A stretch of 37,657 nucleotides of DNA from Candidatus Poseidoniales archaeon (GCA_003602515.1 QQSB01000034.1:1-37657), one strand, 5' to 3'; numbered from the stretch's first letter, positions 16,172 to 25,001 are shown. Notes: a model not told the origin generated them from the sequence alone. Program-made: numbers and translations.

Positions 16172-18061
16172 ATGTCAGAGGCATCACGAATCACCATGGG
16201 CTGGAGGAGTCTCGAAGAGTTCATCAGAGCCCTAGAGATTAGGGGCGAGTTGCTAAGGGTCGGCCATCCCGTTGATGTGAGGTTCGAAGCCGGTTGTATA
16301 GCTGACCGTTTGGTCAAGATGGGTGGTCCAGCGGTGGTCTTCGATCAACCTAGACTTGATGACGGAAGCATTAGCAGATTCCCACTTGCTATGAATCTCT
16401 TTGGAACCAGGGAGCGGACAAACCTAGCCCTGGGAGTGAATGAGCCGAGTGAGATTGGAGAAATGATGGTCGGTCTGATGAAACCCGATATTGGTGGAAT
16501 TATGAAGAGGCCGTGGACCGGAATCAAACTACTCAGACAAGGAATCTCAATGGCTCCAAATAAGGTCTCGAAGGGAAAGTGCCAGCAGGTAAGAATCGAT
16601 GACCCTGATGTGACGAAACTCCCGATCCCTATCACTTGGCCGGATGATGGGGGACCATTCATGACCCTCCCCCTAGTTGTAACCGCGGACCCGGAGTCTG
16701 GAGCACACAACATGGGAATGTATCGGAGTCAGGTCTTCGGACCAAAGGAAGTCGGACTTCATTGGCAGAAGCACAAACATGGGGCGGACCATGCTGATTC
16801 CTCTGAAGGCAAAATGCCAGTGGCAATATGCCTTGGAGGACCACCTCAGGTAATTTTCAGCTCTATCTCCCCACTACCGGATAATCTATCGGAATACGAG
16901 TTTGCAGGTCTTCTAAGTGGGAAGAGGTTTAGAATCACAAAATGCCTAACAAACGATCTCTGGGTTCCCGCGGATTGTGACTTCGTTATCGAGGGTTACA
17001 CTATCCCAGGCGAGACTAGGACCGAAGGCCCGTTCGGTGACCATTTCGGTCACTACTCCCTTGAAGACGAGTACCCAGTGATGCACGTTACTGCAATCAC
17101 TCACAAGAAGGACCCGATAGTTCCGATGACAATAGTGGGAGTCCCCCCCATGGAGGATGGATACCTCGGTGAGGCTATTGGAGATGCGCTTCTACCTGTC
17201 CTGAAGTTTCAACACCGTGACGTGATTGACACCTTCCTACCCTTGGAGACTGGCTTTCACAATCTAGCTATCGTTTCCTCTAAGCAAAGATTTCCTCGTC
17301 AGGCCAGGAAAACCGCACTGGGTCTACTAGGTGCCGGTCAGATGATGTTCCTCAAGGTGGTCGTTGTTGTGGATGAAGATCATCTCGTGAAGAATCTCGA
17401 CTCCCTACTTGATGCTCTTGAGCTGAGGGTGAGCATCCCTGGCGACCTGGTTACTCTCAAGGGAATGGTAGCTGACTCATTGGCACACACTTCCCCGTGG
17501 GAGAACATCCATGACAAACTGATTATCGACGCGACATCACCTGCGGATGGAGATCCGATAGGACATGTCGATTCTCCTACTGTGAGCAATTCACTGGTAA
17601 TTTCAGCATCCGCGATTGAGGGGGTTGTTCAGGCAAGAATGCTACGTCCTTCTATGATGGTGATTACTACTGAAATCCAAGGAGGGCCAAGACCAGAGGA
17701 GAGCATGGAGGATGCGAACGAGGATCTGGCCGAACTCCAGAGGGAGACGATTGCTGAAATAAGAGACTCGATTTGGGGTTTGGAGGCGTCAAAGGGATTG
17801 AGATGGTTGTTCATCACAGACTCGGATGCGGACTTGGAGAGTGATGGCTGGAAGCGAACGCTGCTATGGCAGCTATTCTGCAGATTCGACGTAGGAAGAG
17901 ACTTGCACTTCGACGAATCGATGTCTAGGGTGGCATGGGATGCAACCGCTCCGATTCCTTCAGAAGGAGGTCCTTTGCCAGTTCGGAGATGGCCTGCGGT
18001 GACTCTCCACGATCCTGAGCTCGTTCAGAGGATAGATTCATGGCTCTCAAAGAGGTTGTAA
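16172..18061 (+). CDS. UbiD-family prenylated-FMN-dependent decarboxylase
   Basis: The 629-residue ORF starts at an ATG that follows an AGGAGG Shine-Dalgarno element at 16155-16160. UbiD-family features include MGMYRSQVFGPKEVGLHWQKHKHGADH (metal and cofactor region) and CLGGPPQVIFSSISPLP. The catalytic-region segment EGYTIPGETRTEGPFGDHFGHYS contains the E...R...E-type residues, and the C-terminal strands also match. UbiD enzymes decarboxylate aromatic or alpha,beta-unsaturated acids using prenylated FMN made by a UbiX partner, which is not in this window. The adjoining UbiA-family prenyltransferase, one base after the stop, supports a role in quinone biosynthesis. The protein is longer than E. 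coli UbiD (about 500), mainly through a C-terminal domain after about residue 480. Confidence 0.93.
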   Translation: MSEASRITMGWRSLEEFIRALEIRGELLRVGHPVDVRFEAGCIADRLVKMGGPAVVFDQPRLDDGSISRFPLAMNLFGTRERTNLALGVNEPSEIGEMMVGLMKPDIGGIMKRPWTGIKLLRQGISMAPNKVSKGKCQQVRIDDPDVTKLPIPITWPDDGGPFMTLPLVVTADPESGAHNMGMYRSQVFGPKEVGLHWQKHKHGADHADSSEGKMPVAICLGGPPQVIFSSISPLPDNLSEYEFAGLLSGKRFRITKCLTNDLWVPADCDFVIEGYTIPGETRTEGPFGDHFGHYSLEDEYPVMHVTAITHKKDPIVPMTIVGVPPMEDGYLGEAIGDALLPVLKFQHRDVIDTFLPLETGFHNLAIVSSKQRFPRQARKTALGLLGAGQMMFLKVVVVVDEDHLVKNLDSLLDALELRVSIPGDLVTLKGMVADSLAHTSPWENIHDKLIIDATSPADGDPIGHVDSPTVSNSLVISASAIEGVVQARMLRPSMMVITTEIQGGPRPEESMEDANEDLAELQRETIAEIRDSIWGLEASKGLRWLFITDSDADLESDGWKRTLLWQLFCRFDVGRDLHFDESMSRVAWDATAPIPSEGGPLPVRRWPAVTLHDPELVQRIDSWLSKRL

Positions 18062-18062
18062 T

Positions 18063-19019
18063 ATGGGCCTGAAGGAGATACTTGAGTTCGTCAAGGTTGA
18101 ACACACCCTGTTCTCGCTCCCCTTCGTTCTAATCGGCTTTGTTCTAGCAGACAATCAGTTCGGAAGCGAGAGAATGGACATCTTCTGGATAATGATTGCA
18201 GCAGTTGGCGCTAGGGGTCTAGCAATGGCCTTGAACAGGATCATTGATCGAGAAATCGACTCTTCTAACCCTAGAACTTCCTCCAGACATCTGCCATCCG
18301 GAACAATGTCAACACAGACAGCTTGGACGCTCTCAGCAGCATTTCTCGGGATGCTATTGTTTGCTGCAGGGATGTTGAACGAAGTGGCCCTGAAGATGGC
18401 TTGGCTTCCGGTCATTGCATTCGTAATCTACCCGTATACGAAGAGATTCTCGTGGATTTGTCACTTCTGGATAGGTTTCTGCCTGGCCCTTGCTCCAGCA
18501 GGTGCATGGGTCGCTATCGCAGCAGACACGCATGGTTGGGCATCCATCACTGGAATGTATGATGGTAGGACGGAGTTCCTATGGTTCCCAGAGGTCTTCT
18601 TCATTTCATTGGGAGTCGCCCTCTGGATATCTGCTTTCGACATCAACTACGCACTAATGGACAAGGATGTAGATCGGAAGCAGGGGATTCGATCGTTCCC
18701 TGCGAGTTATGGGGATGTAGCAACCAGAAATCTTAGCGTTGCTCTGACTGTAGGGTGGATGGTGTGCTTTCTCCTTACAGGGATGCATGAATTCACGGAA
18801 ACCAGGAGGTTTCGTCATACCCTCTGGATCGTTTCAGTAATTGGTATGGCGCTGCTAAACATCTTCGTGATGACGAAGTCTGCCGAATCCGCCTCAGGAT
18901 CTGATGAGAGCATGGAGCGTTATCAGAAGATTCTATTTCGTTCGTCCATGCTAACGGGGTGGGTTCTGCTTGCTAGTATGGCATTCGTAGACTACTTCAG
19001 TGACGGTTTAATTGATTGA
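18063..19019 (+). CDS. UbiA-family prenyltransferase (MqnP-like)
   Basis: This 318-residue membrane protein has about eight hydrophobic helices. The first Asp-rich motif is ALNRIIDREIDSSNPRT (NRxxDxxxD) and the second is YALMDKDVDRKQGIRS (DxxxDxxxG). The Arg-containing first motif and the NPRT following it are characteristic of the MqnP/UbiA branch acting in the futalosine menaquinone pathway rather than of archaeal lipid GGGP synthases. It would attach a polyprenyl chain to an aromatic acid in the membrane before or after UbiD decarboxylation. The ATG comes one base after the UbiD stop, so translation is probably coupled. The uvrB gene starts nine bases after this gene's stop. Confidence 0.92.
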   Translation: MGLKEILEFVKVEHTLFSLPFVLIGFVLADNQFGSERMDIFWIMIAAVGARGLAMALNRIIDREIDSSNPRTSSRHLPSGTMSTQTAWTLSAAFLGMLLFAAGMLNEVALKMAWLPVIAFVIYPYTKRFSWICHFWIGFCLALAPAGAWVAIAADTHGWASITGMYDGRTEFLWFPEVFFISLGVALWISAFDINYALMDKDVDRKQGIRSFPASYGDVATRNLSVALTVGWMVCFLLTGMHEFTETRRFRHTLWIVSVIGMALLNIFVMTKSAESASGSDESMERYQKILFRSSMLTGWVLLASMAFVDYFSDGLID

Positions 19020-19028
19020 GGCGTTGGG

Positions 19029-21302
19029 ATGTTTAGACTTCAGGCAGATTATGAGACCGCTGGTGACCAGCAGCAGGCTATTGACCAGTTAGTCGAGCAA
19101 CTGAACGAGGGACAGGAAAGATGCGTCCTACTTGGTGTGACTGGGTCGGGGAAGACCTTCGCAATGGCCAAGGTCATTGAGGAGTTACAACTTCCGACAT
19201 TGATTCTTTCCCATAACAAGACGCTGGCACGACAGATCTGGCAAGAGATGTCAGGACTTTTCCCGGAAAACTCGGTTGAGTACTTCGTCAGCTACTACGA
19301 CTACTACCAACCAGAGGCGTACATCCCCGGTCGAGACCTGTACATCGACAAGGAGCTCCAGATGAACGAACGCATCGAACAGGAGAGGTTCTCGACAGTA
19401 GCCTCTCTGGTTTCTAGGCCTGATGTCATCACGGTAGGAACCGTCTCGACGATCTACGGCCTCAACCCACCCGAGGTATTCCAGCAGAATCACCTCAGAC
19501 TTCACGTTGGCCAGAAGGCAGACCCTCAGGAAGTCGTCAGAGGCCTTGTCGATCTGCAGTATAGGAGGACGACCGGTGAGATTGCCAGAGGTGATGTCCG
19601 TCTCAGGGGCGAGGTTCTTGACGTATGGATGCCTAGTAGAGACGACCCCCTTAGAGTAAGGTTCGGTTGGGATGGGATTGAGAGAATACAAGTCTGCGAG
19701 GCAGTCTCATGGGAACCCCTGGATGACTTCGAAGAGGCTTGGATCCATCCTAGAGAGTTCTACATGACAAGCGAAGAGAGATTCAATCAGGCGCTAGAGG
19801 ACATTGAGCACGAATTGGACACGAGAGTGGACTGGTTCGATTCAAATGATGGTGGTTTGGAGGCACACAGGCTCGAACAGAGAACGAGGTTCGACCTGGA
19901 AATGCTGAATGAAGTTGGGTCATGCAAGGGTGTGGAAAACTATTCCATGCACTTCGATGGACGAACCAGAGGAGAGAGGTCTTACTGCCTTCTAGACTTC
20001 TTCGCAAGCAATGCAGAGCAATTCCATGGTGATTCGGAAAGATACCTGGTCATCATGGATGAATCTCACGTCACACTCCCCCAGGTTGGAGGCATGTATG
20101 GCGGGGATTTCTCGAGGAAGAAGAACTTGGTCGACCATGGATTCAGGTTACCTTCTGCATATGACAATCGTCCGCTCCGAGTTGATGAGTTTCAAGATCT
20201 GATTCCCCAGATGTTGTATGTCAGTGCGACTCCTGGCGAGAGGGAGCTGAGGCACCTGGCGGAGATTACGGGACAAGAAGTCCCCGAGGGGCTAATTCAT
20301 GTTGATAGTGGAGGAGGGGCTAAGAAGTCCGAAATCGGGAAACCCAAATCGAAGCATAGTATGGAGGAATTGCTAGGTGAGATAGACGGAATAGCAAAGA
20401 TGGAGATTCGCCCAACGGGCCTTCTAGACCCTGGGATAGAAGTTAGGTCGACCGAAGGTCAGGTCCAGGACCTGCTAAGCGAAATCGGAGATCGAGTTAG
20501 CCGTGATCAGAGGGTTCTCGTCACCGTAATGACGATCAAGTTTGCAGAAGAAGTCGCAGAGTACTTGGAGAGAATGGGAGTCAAGGCGCACTACCTTCAT
20601 AGTGAGATTGACACGCTAGAGCGTACAGAGATAATCAAGGCCCTAAGGTTAGGTCTGATTGACGTGGTAGTTGGCATCAATTTGCTGAGGGAGGGGCTGG
20701 ACATTCCCGAAGTCTCCTTAGTTGCAATCTTCGATGCTGACAAGCAGGGTTTCCTCAGGAACGAACGATCGTTGCTACAGACGATTGGAAGGGCTTCTAG
20801 GAATGTGGATGGATCCGTTATTCTCTATGCAGACTCGATCTCCCCGGCAATGGAGGCTGCAATAAGCCAGACCGTGAGAAGAAGATCCCTACAGAGAAAG
20901 CACAACGAAGATAATGGAATCGTGCCACAGACCATCCAGAAGGCTCTTCCAGAAATGGGAGCCGAGATGGAAGACCTCCTCTCAGGTGTTGCTGGAACGG
21001 GTAGCAGCGGCGGTAGGAGAATGGTCGCCAAGCCCCCGGGGAAGAAGGGTTTGGAGGGTCTCGCCAAAAGATTCGGATTGGGTGCAGGGGTTTGGAATTC
21101 TTCGGATTCCGTACTCGAGAATGTGAGCCAGCCGGAGTGGATCGGGGATCCTGAAGGATTGACGGAAGATCAGAGTGAAGATCAGTCGACCCTCATTTCG
21201 AGGTTGGAGAAGGAGATGAAGCAGGCTGCTGATAGGCTTGACTTCGAGAGAGCAGCTAACCTAAGGGACAGGATATTCAATCTCCAGAATGCGACCAATT
21301 GA
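19029..21302 (+). CDS. uvrB: Excinuclease ABC subunit B
   Basis: This is a 757-residue protein. Helicase motif I is LLGVTGSGKTF. The damage-probing beta-hairpin region is YFVSYYDYYQPEAYIPGRDLYIDKE. The motif-II DESH is in VIMDESHVTLPQ, and the later helicase motifs include NLLREGLDIPEV and QTIGRASRN. The C-terminal UVR motif, which binds UvrC, is LEKEMKQAADRLDFERAANLRD. UvrB verifies damage and hands DNA to UvrC in nucleotide excision repair. UvrA and UvrC are not in the window. The Uvr system in archaea is generally taken to be of bacterial origin. Length is above the usual 660-690, mostly from a region (about residues 640-700) between the helicase and UVR motif. It shares an operon with quinone genes, a grouping without obvious functional meaning. 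Confidence 0.97.
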   Translation: MFRLQADYETAGDQQQAIDQLVEQLNEGQERCVLLGVTGSGKTFAMAKVIEELQLPTLILSHNKTLARQIWQEMSGLFPENSVEYFVSYYDYYQPEAYIPGRDLYIDKELQMNERIEQERFSTVASLVSRPDVITVGTVSTIYGLNPPEVFQQNHLRLHVGQKADPQEVVRGLVDLQYRRTTGEIARGDVRLRGEVLDVWMPSRDDPLRVRFGWDGIERIQVCEAVSWEPLDDFEEAWIHPREFYMTSEERFNQALEDIEHELDTRVDWFDSNDGGLEAHRLEQRTRFDLEMLNEVGSCKGVENYSMHFDGRTRGERSYCLLDFFASNAEQFHGDSERYLVIMDESHVTLPQVGGMYGGDFSRKKNLVDHGFRLPSAYDNRPLRVDEFQDLIPQMLYVSATPGERELRHLAEITGQEVPEGLIHVDSGGGAKKSEIGKPKSKHSMEELLGEIDGIAKMEIRPTGLLDPGIEVRSTEGQVQDLLSEIGDRVSRDQRVLVTVMTIKFAEEVAEYLERMGVKAHYLHSEIDTLERTEIIKALRLGLIDVVVGINLLREGLDIPEVSLVAIFDADKQGFLRNERSLLQTIGRASRNVDGSVILYADSISPAMEAAISQTVRRRSLQRKHNEDNGIVPQTIQKALPEMGAEMEDLLSGVAGTGSSGGRRMVAKPPGKKGLEGLAKRFGLGAGVWNSSDSVLENVSQPEWIGDPEGLTEDQSEDQSTLISRLEKEMKQAADRLDFERAANLRDRIFNLQNATN

Positions 21303-21308
21303 AGCCAA

Positions 21309-22319
21309 GTGTCCAGTGCGGTTCCCATGGACGGATACTCGCGGGATGACTTTGACGTCCCAGTAGAGGACTATGACTTCTCTAGAGTATCCGACGTTCG
21401 CACTCTGATAGACCAGATGGGCAGGGCTGGTGGTTTCACGGCATCTAAGTTGTCTCGTGCTAGGGATATTCTGAGTAAGGCGATTTCTAAATCCGATAGC
21501 GATGGGAATCTCAATTGGCTTTCTTTCCCAGCCTGTCTGTGCGCTACAGGAACCAGGGGATTCTTCGTAGAAGCACTGAAGAGAAGGGCGTACAACGTTG
21601 TGGTCACCACCTGTGGAACTCTTGATCACGATATAGCAAGGGCATTCAGAGACTACTTCCACGGCGATTTCAGCCTAGATGACATTGCCTTGGGCAGGGA
21701 AGGTCTGAACAGACTGGGCAACGTAGTAATTCCTAACGAATGCTATGGAGAGATACTGGAGAAGGTCCTTCTGCCTTGGCTAAGTGAGATTGAGGATGAG
21801 AGGAAGGCGAAGGACAGCACCAATCCCTGGAGGGGATTCGGATCGGTGGAGCTTTGCTGGGCAATAGGAGACAGGATAGAAGACCAAAGCTCACTATTGT
21901 ACTGGGCCGCAAAGAACAGAATTCCGATGGTCATCCCAGGCATAACTGATGGATCAATAGGTTCGCAATTATTCATGCACAGACAAAGAAGCCCCGATTT
22001 CATGGTGGACGTTCTAGCAGATGAGCAGATTCTATCTGACCTGATTTGGACAGCGAGCGAGAGTCATGGACTGATGATTGGAGGGGGAATCTCGAAGCAT
22101 CACGTAATCTGGTGGAACCAATTCAGGGAGGATTCGGGGATGGATTCGGCTGTTTCAATTACAACTGCACCGGAATATGATGGTTCACTATCTGGTGCTA
22201 GGCTAAAGGAAGCGATTTCTTGGGGAAAGATTAGACCTGAGGCGGAGCAGATAGTCGTCGAGGGTGAAGCTAGCCTAATCCTCCCACTTCTAGGTTCTGA
22301 TCTGTTTGGAAGCGATTAG
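21309..22319 (+). CDS. dys: Deoxyhypusine synthase
   Basis: This is a 336-residue ORF from a GTG six bases after the uvrB stop; an ATG at 21327 is an alternative start. The sequence shows deoxyhypusine synthase hallmarks: VVTTCGTLDHDIARAF, NRLGNVVIPNECY, NRIPMVIPGITDGSIGSQLF, and the catalytic lysine in GGGISKHHVIW (Lys263). It transfers the aminobutyl group of spermidine to a lysine of aIF5A, an archaeal and eukaryotic hallmark modification. An NAD-binding site is formed by the same segments. It ends the run of four plus-strand genes that begins with UbiD. The family assignment is firm. Confidence 0.95.
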   Translation: MSSAVPMDGYSRDDFDVPVEDYDFSRVSDVRTLIDQMGRAGGFTASKLSRARDILSKAISKSDSDGNLNWLSFPACLCATGTRGFFVEALKRRAYNVVVTTCGTLDHDIARAFRDYFHGDFSLDDIALGREGLNRLGNVVIPNECYGEILEKVLLPWLSEIEDERKAKDSTNPWRGFGSVELCWAIGDRIEDQSSLLYWAAKNRIPMVIPGITDGSIGSQLFMHRQRSPDFMVDVLADEQILSDLIWTASESHGLMIGGGISKHHVIWWNQFREDSGMDSAVSITTAPEYDGSLSGARLKEAISWGKIRPEAEQIVVEGEASLILPLLGSDLFGSD

Positions 22320-22367
22320 AAGCGCGCCGGAGAAACGGCTATTAGTCTGCTTTTTCTGATGGGTGAT

Positions 22368-22550
22368 ATGTCAGTTAGAGAAAAGATTCAGGACATGATA
22401 AACGAATTGACCGAAGCTCTCGGCGACGCTGAGAAGCATGACTCTGGGAATAATGCCGCTGGAACTAGAATTCGGAAGGTTATGCAGACTTGCAAAGGTC
22501 TTGCACAGGAAGTCAGGGTGAAGGTTCAGGGCGACAAAAACTCACGTTGA
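22368..22550 (+). CDS. Histone H1-like (Hc1-family) small DNA-binding protein
   Basis: The product is about 60 residues; the ORF track starts three codons upstream at 22359 and either ATG is possible. The core DAEKHDSGNNAAGTRIRKVMQTCKGLAQEVRVKVQ is close in pattern to the bacterial Hc1/HctA-like proteins of Bacteroidetes and chlamydiae, which share KGNKAAGTRVRK...LAQEIR. Those are basic, helical, histone H1-like proteins that bind DNA. Its presence in an archaeal genome that also encodes MC1 would give two unrelated chromatin proteins. The gene is convergent with the SDR-like gene, with one base between the stops. Function as a nucleoid protein is inferred from the family only. Confidence 0.75.
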   Translation: MSVREKIQDMINELTEALGDAEKHDSGNNAAGTRIRKVMQTCKGLAQEVRVKVQGDKNSR

Positions 22551-22551
22551 G

Positions 22552-23223
22552 TTACTTTGCGCTGGCAATCATTTCCATCAGAGAGACTCTCATTGGAACC
22601 AATGGGTGCCAACCTTCTCCTCCAGACATTACCAGGGCATCGTGGATTTTGCTTAGGTCTGGTCTTTCTTCAATCTCCGAATGTAGCCCCCTTACTGGGC
22701 TGGGTACTTCGGACAAAGATTCAATGGTATGTGAATGGTTGATTGAATGATTGTAACGCTCCCATAGTATTCTGATTTCATCTGTTACGTCGCTCATCTC
22801 CCAAGCTCTTCTGCCGCAGATAGAATAGTTTCCAATTGGCAATTTTTCTCCCTCACTAAGGCAAATTGTAGAAATAGCGTCAACTACATCCCTTACGTTT
22901 ACCCAGAATCTTATCTTGGCTTCTGGATCTGGCTTTTCTCCATTCATTATTTTCCGAATCCAATCGGCCATGACTCCATTACCCCATTTTCTCCCGCCAT
23001 TTGGGATTATGACATCGGACAGTTCGATTACAATACCCGAACCAGAGGATCTGGATCCAGGGGGGACTATAGCGAAATCGCATCTCTCTTGAGTGTCAAT
23101 CTGAATGGTTATTTCTGCCTTCTCTGGCTCGGCAACGAGTTCCGCTCCAGCCCTCTCCAGTCTTTCCTCTAGGGCTTCTCTTAGTCCGTCTGATGAACCT
23201 GAAACATGCACGCTTTTAGGCAT
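22552..23223 (-). CDS. Degenerate NAD-dependent epimerase/dehydratase-like protein
   Basis: This 223-residue protein is only loosely recognisable. The N-terminus (KSVHVSGSSDGLREALEERLERAGAELV) looks like a Rossmann start whose glycine motif is altered. IVIELSDVIIPNGG, FWVNVRDVVDAISTICL and GNYSICGRRAWEMSDVTDEI match the later part of extended SDR sugar epimerases (the hVDDva and family C-terminal segments). The central part with the catalytic YxxxK is missing or unrecognisable, and the length is well below the usual 300. It may be a non-catalytic relic or a specialised binding protein. It follows the aminotransferase gene by 13 bases on the same strand and is probably co-transcribed. Confidence 0.6.
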   Translation of the reverse strand: MPKSVHVSGSSDGLREALEERLERAGAELVAEPEKAEITIQIDTQERCDFAIVPPGSRSSGSGIVIELSDVIIPNGGRKWGNGVMADWIRKIMNGEKPDPEAKIRFWVNVRDVVDAISTICLSEGEKLPIGNYSICGRRAWEMSDVTDEIRILWERYNHSINHSHTIESLSEVPSPVRGLHSEIEERPDLSKIHDALVMSGGEGWHPLVPMRVSLMEMIASAK

Positions 23224-23236
23224 GGAAACGCATCTT

Positions 23237-24745
23237 TTAGTTGGCTTCGATAGTCTTAGACGTGAAGTTTAGCAGTGCTTCCCTAAGAATATCTACAATC
23301 ATATCTATCTCCTGGGAGGTTATTCCGAAGTGAGGAGTGAATCTTAGAGCATTCTGGCCCCCGTGGATTACGCCGAGCCCATTGTTCCTGCACCACTCTT
23401 CGACGAATCCGAATCCTATCACAGGGAGTTTGTCTGGATCTAATTCTGCGCAAAGAAGGAGGCCAGTTCCTTGGACCTCGGTAATCGTGCCTGGCATCTC
23501 TTCTGCGAGTGCTCTCAATTTAGCAACGAATTCAACGCCTCTTTCCTTGATATTATTTCTCAATTCTGGGGTTACTCGATCAAGGACTGAGACTGCGGTT
23601 TCCAAAGCTCTTGGATTCGTAGTCATAGTATTGCCATAAATTCCTACGACGTACAATTCAGCGGCTCTCTCAGAGAGACCAACTACTGAGAGTGGGTATT
23701 GGCCCGCATTGAGAGCCTTCGACCAGGTCTCCATGTCAGGGACCAAACAGTCCTCGAAGCCATCGTAATCAACTATGCTAAGGCATCCTTGACCCCTCAG
23801 TCCTGCTTGGATTGAGTCGACGATTAGCATACTCCCATGCTCGGTACATAGAGTTCTGGCGAGATCATAGAATTCTCTCGTTACGCATAGCCCAGGATTG
23901 CCCTCGCCCATCACTGGTTCCAGTGCCATGAATTCAATGAAGAAGCCCTCTTCATCCGCTCGTTCAAAGGTAGATCTTAGAGAGTCTAGATCGTTGCTTG
24001 GTACGAAGATAACGTTATCCCTCTCACGGAATGAGGCTAGATTCTTCTCATACTTCTCGCTGCACGAGTCTGAAATCTGAGCGGGTCTGTGTGTCCTTCC
24101 ATGGAAGGCCTCGACTAGCGCCAGCATCTTGGTTGGCTTACCCTCGTGCTTTCCGCCCTTGCCAGTAACTCTGAGAGTGTTCGCATCTGCAATTCGTATG
24201 GAGATTGTAACAGATTCTGAACCGCTATTCAAACAGACGAATCTGGAGAATGGGCAACTTCCCCTAGTATGCCCCACTTCCTTCCTAAGTCGTTCAGAGA
24301 GTCTCTTCTGGCTGAAAGAAGGCGTCATGACATTGGCCATGACCCAATTCTGCTGCATTGATTGAATTATGTCATCGGGCCCATGTCCCATTCCAAGCAT
24401 TCCATATCCGCCGTTATCGTGGAGAACAGCACCATGAGAGGTGATTATCCAGGGTCCTCGAGCAGCGATTGCGACGTATGGATTTACAGTGGCGGCAGAA
24501 TAGAAATTGACATAATCCGATTGGAGATATGCGACCAAATCGCCCTCTTTCATAGAAAATAGTTCATCCCCCATGTCGTTGATTAGACTCTGGAAGTTTT
24601 CAGTTGCCTCCTCAATAGCCCGACTTAGGGACGGATCAGTCTCTAAGAAATCAGAGATAACTGAGTCCTTTAGGCCGTTGGTCTGAGCTTTCCCGGTTCG
24701 AGAGCGGATTTCGGCAAGAGAAGCTAGTTTGTCGTCCACGTGCAT
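23237..24745 (-). CDS. Class III PLP aminotransferase, lysine 6-aminotransferase-like
   Basis: I choose the ATG at 24743-24745 (502 residues); the ORF track starts six codons earlier at a GTG. It is a full class III omega-aminotransferase: CLNSGSESVTISIRIA (PLP phosphate loop), VEAFHGRTHRPA, IVDSIQAGLRGQG (the Asp contacting the pyridine nitrogen), and the Schiff-base lysine in WSKALNAGQYP. The pattern and the long N-terminal region resemble lysine 6-aminotransferase (LAT) and related enzymes that convert L-lysine to 2-aminoadipate 6-semialdehyde. An ALDH7-like enzyme elsewhere in this window could take the product further. Other diamine or omega-amino acid substrates are possible. The class is certain and the substrate moderate. 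Confidence 0.88.
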   Translation of the reverse strand: MHVDDKLASLAEIRSRTGKAQTNGLKDSVISDFLETDPSLSRAIEEATENFQSLINDMGDELFSMKEGDLVAYLQSDYVNFYSAATVNPYVAIAARGPWIITSHGAVLHDNGGYGMLGMGHGPDDIIQSMQQNWVMANVMTPSFSQKRLSERLRKEVGHTRGSCPFSRFVCLNSGSESVTISIRIADANTLRVTGKGGKHEGKPTKMLALVEAFHGRTHRPAQISDSCSEKYEKNLASFRERDNVIFVPSNDLDSLRSTFERADEEGFFIEFMALEPVMGEGNPGLCVTREFYDLARTLCTEHGSMLIVDSIQAGLRGQGCLSIVDYDGFEDCLVPDMETWSKALNAGQYPLSVVGLSERAAELYVVGIYGNTMTTNPRALETAVSVLDRVTPELRNNIKERGVEFVAKLRALAEEMPGTITEVQGTGLLLCAELDPDKLPVIGFGFVEEWCRNNGLGVIHGGQNALRFTPHFGITSQEIDMIVDILREALLNFTSKTIEAN

Positions 24746-24799
24746 GGCAGAGGAGCGATGCACATCAACATTCTCCGTAAACGGTCTGAGTTCGAGAAA

Positions 24800-24945
24800 A
24801 TAACTGGCGAAAAATGAAAACTCGCTTTTCTGATAATCATATTAAAAATTAAACTAAAATTAATTTTCTAATTGAAAAATTCATTACTAAAAAAAAATTT
24901 CAATTGGATTATCAGTCTTGATTAACGAATAATATAAGTGCCACT
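24800..24945. other. AT-rich divergent intergenic region with nested inverted repeats
   Basis: The 256 bases between the aminotransferase and the next gene contain a core of about 120 bases made almost only of A and T, unlike the rest of the window. An exact 9-base inverted repeat CTGATAATC/GATTATCAG flanks it at 24830-24838 and 24907-24915. Inside lies an 8-base pair AATTGAAA/TTTCAATT at 24870-24877 and 24898-24905. The region lies between divergent genes, so it must hold both promoters. Palindromes of this kind may be operators. Nothing else coding was seen. Confidence 0.55.
24928..24938 (+). promoter_or_regulatory. TATA-like box upstream of the PRC-barrel-like gene
   Basis: AATAATATAAG lies about 65-75 bases before the ATG at 25002. 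It would place transcription start near 24960, with an untranslated leader containing a GGGAGAG ribosome-binding-like element just before the ATG. The call rests on composition and spacing only. Confidence 0.35.
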
Positions 24946-25001
24946 CCATTGTCTGAGGCTTTGGAGAAGCACGGGGGATGCGCTCTCGCTGAGGGAGAGA
25001 A

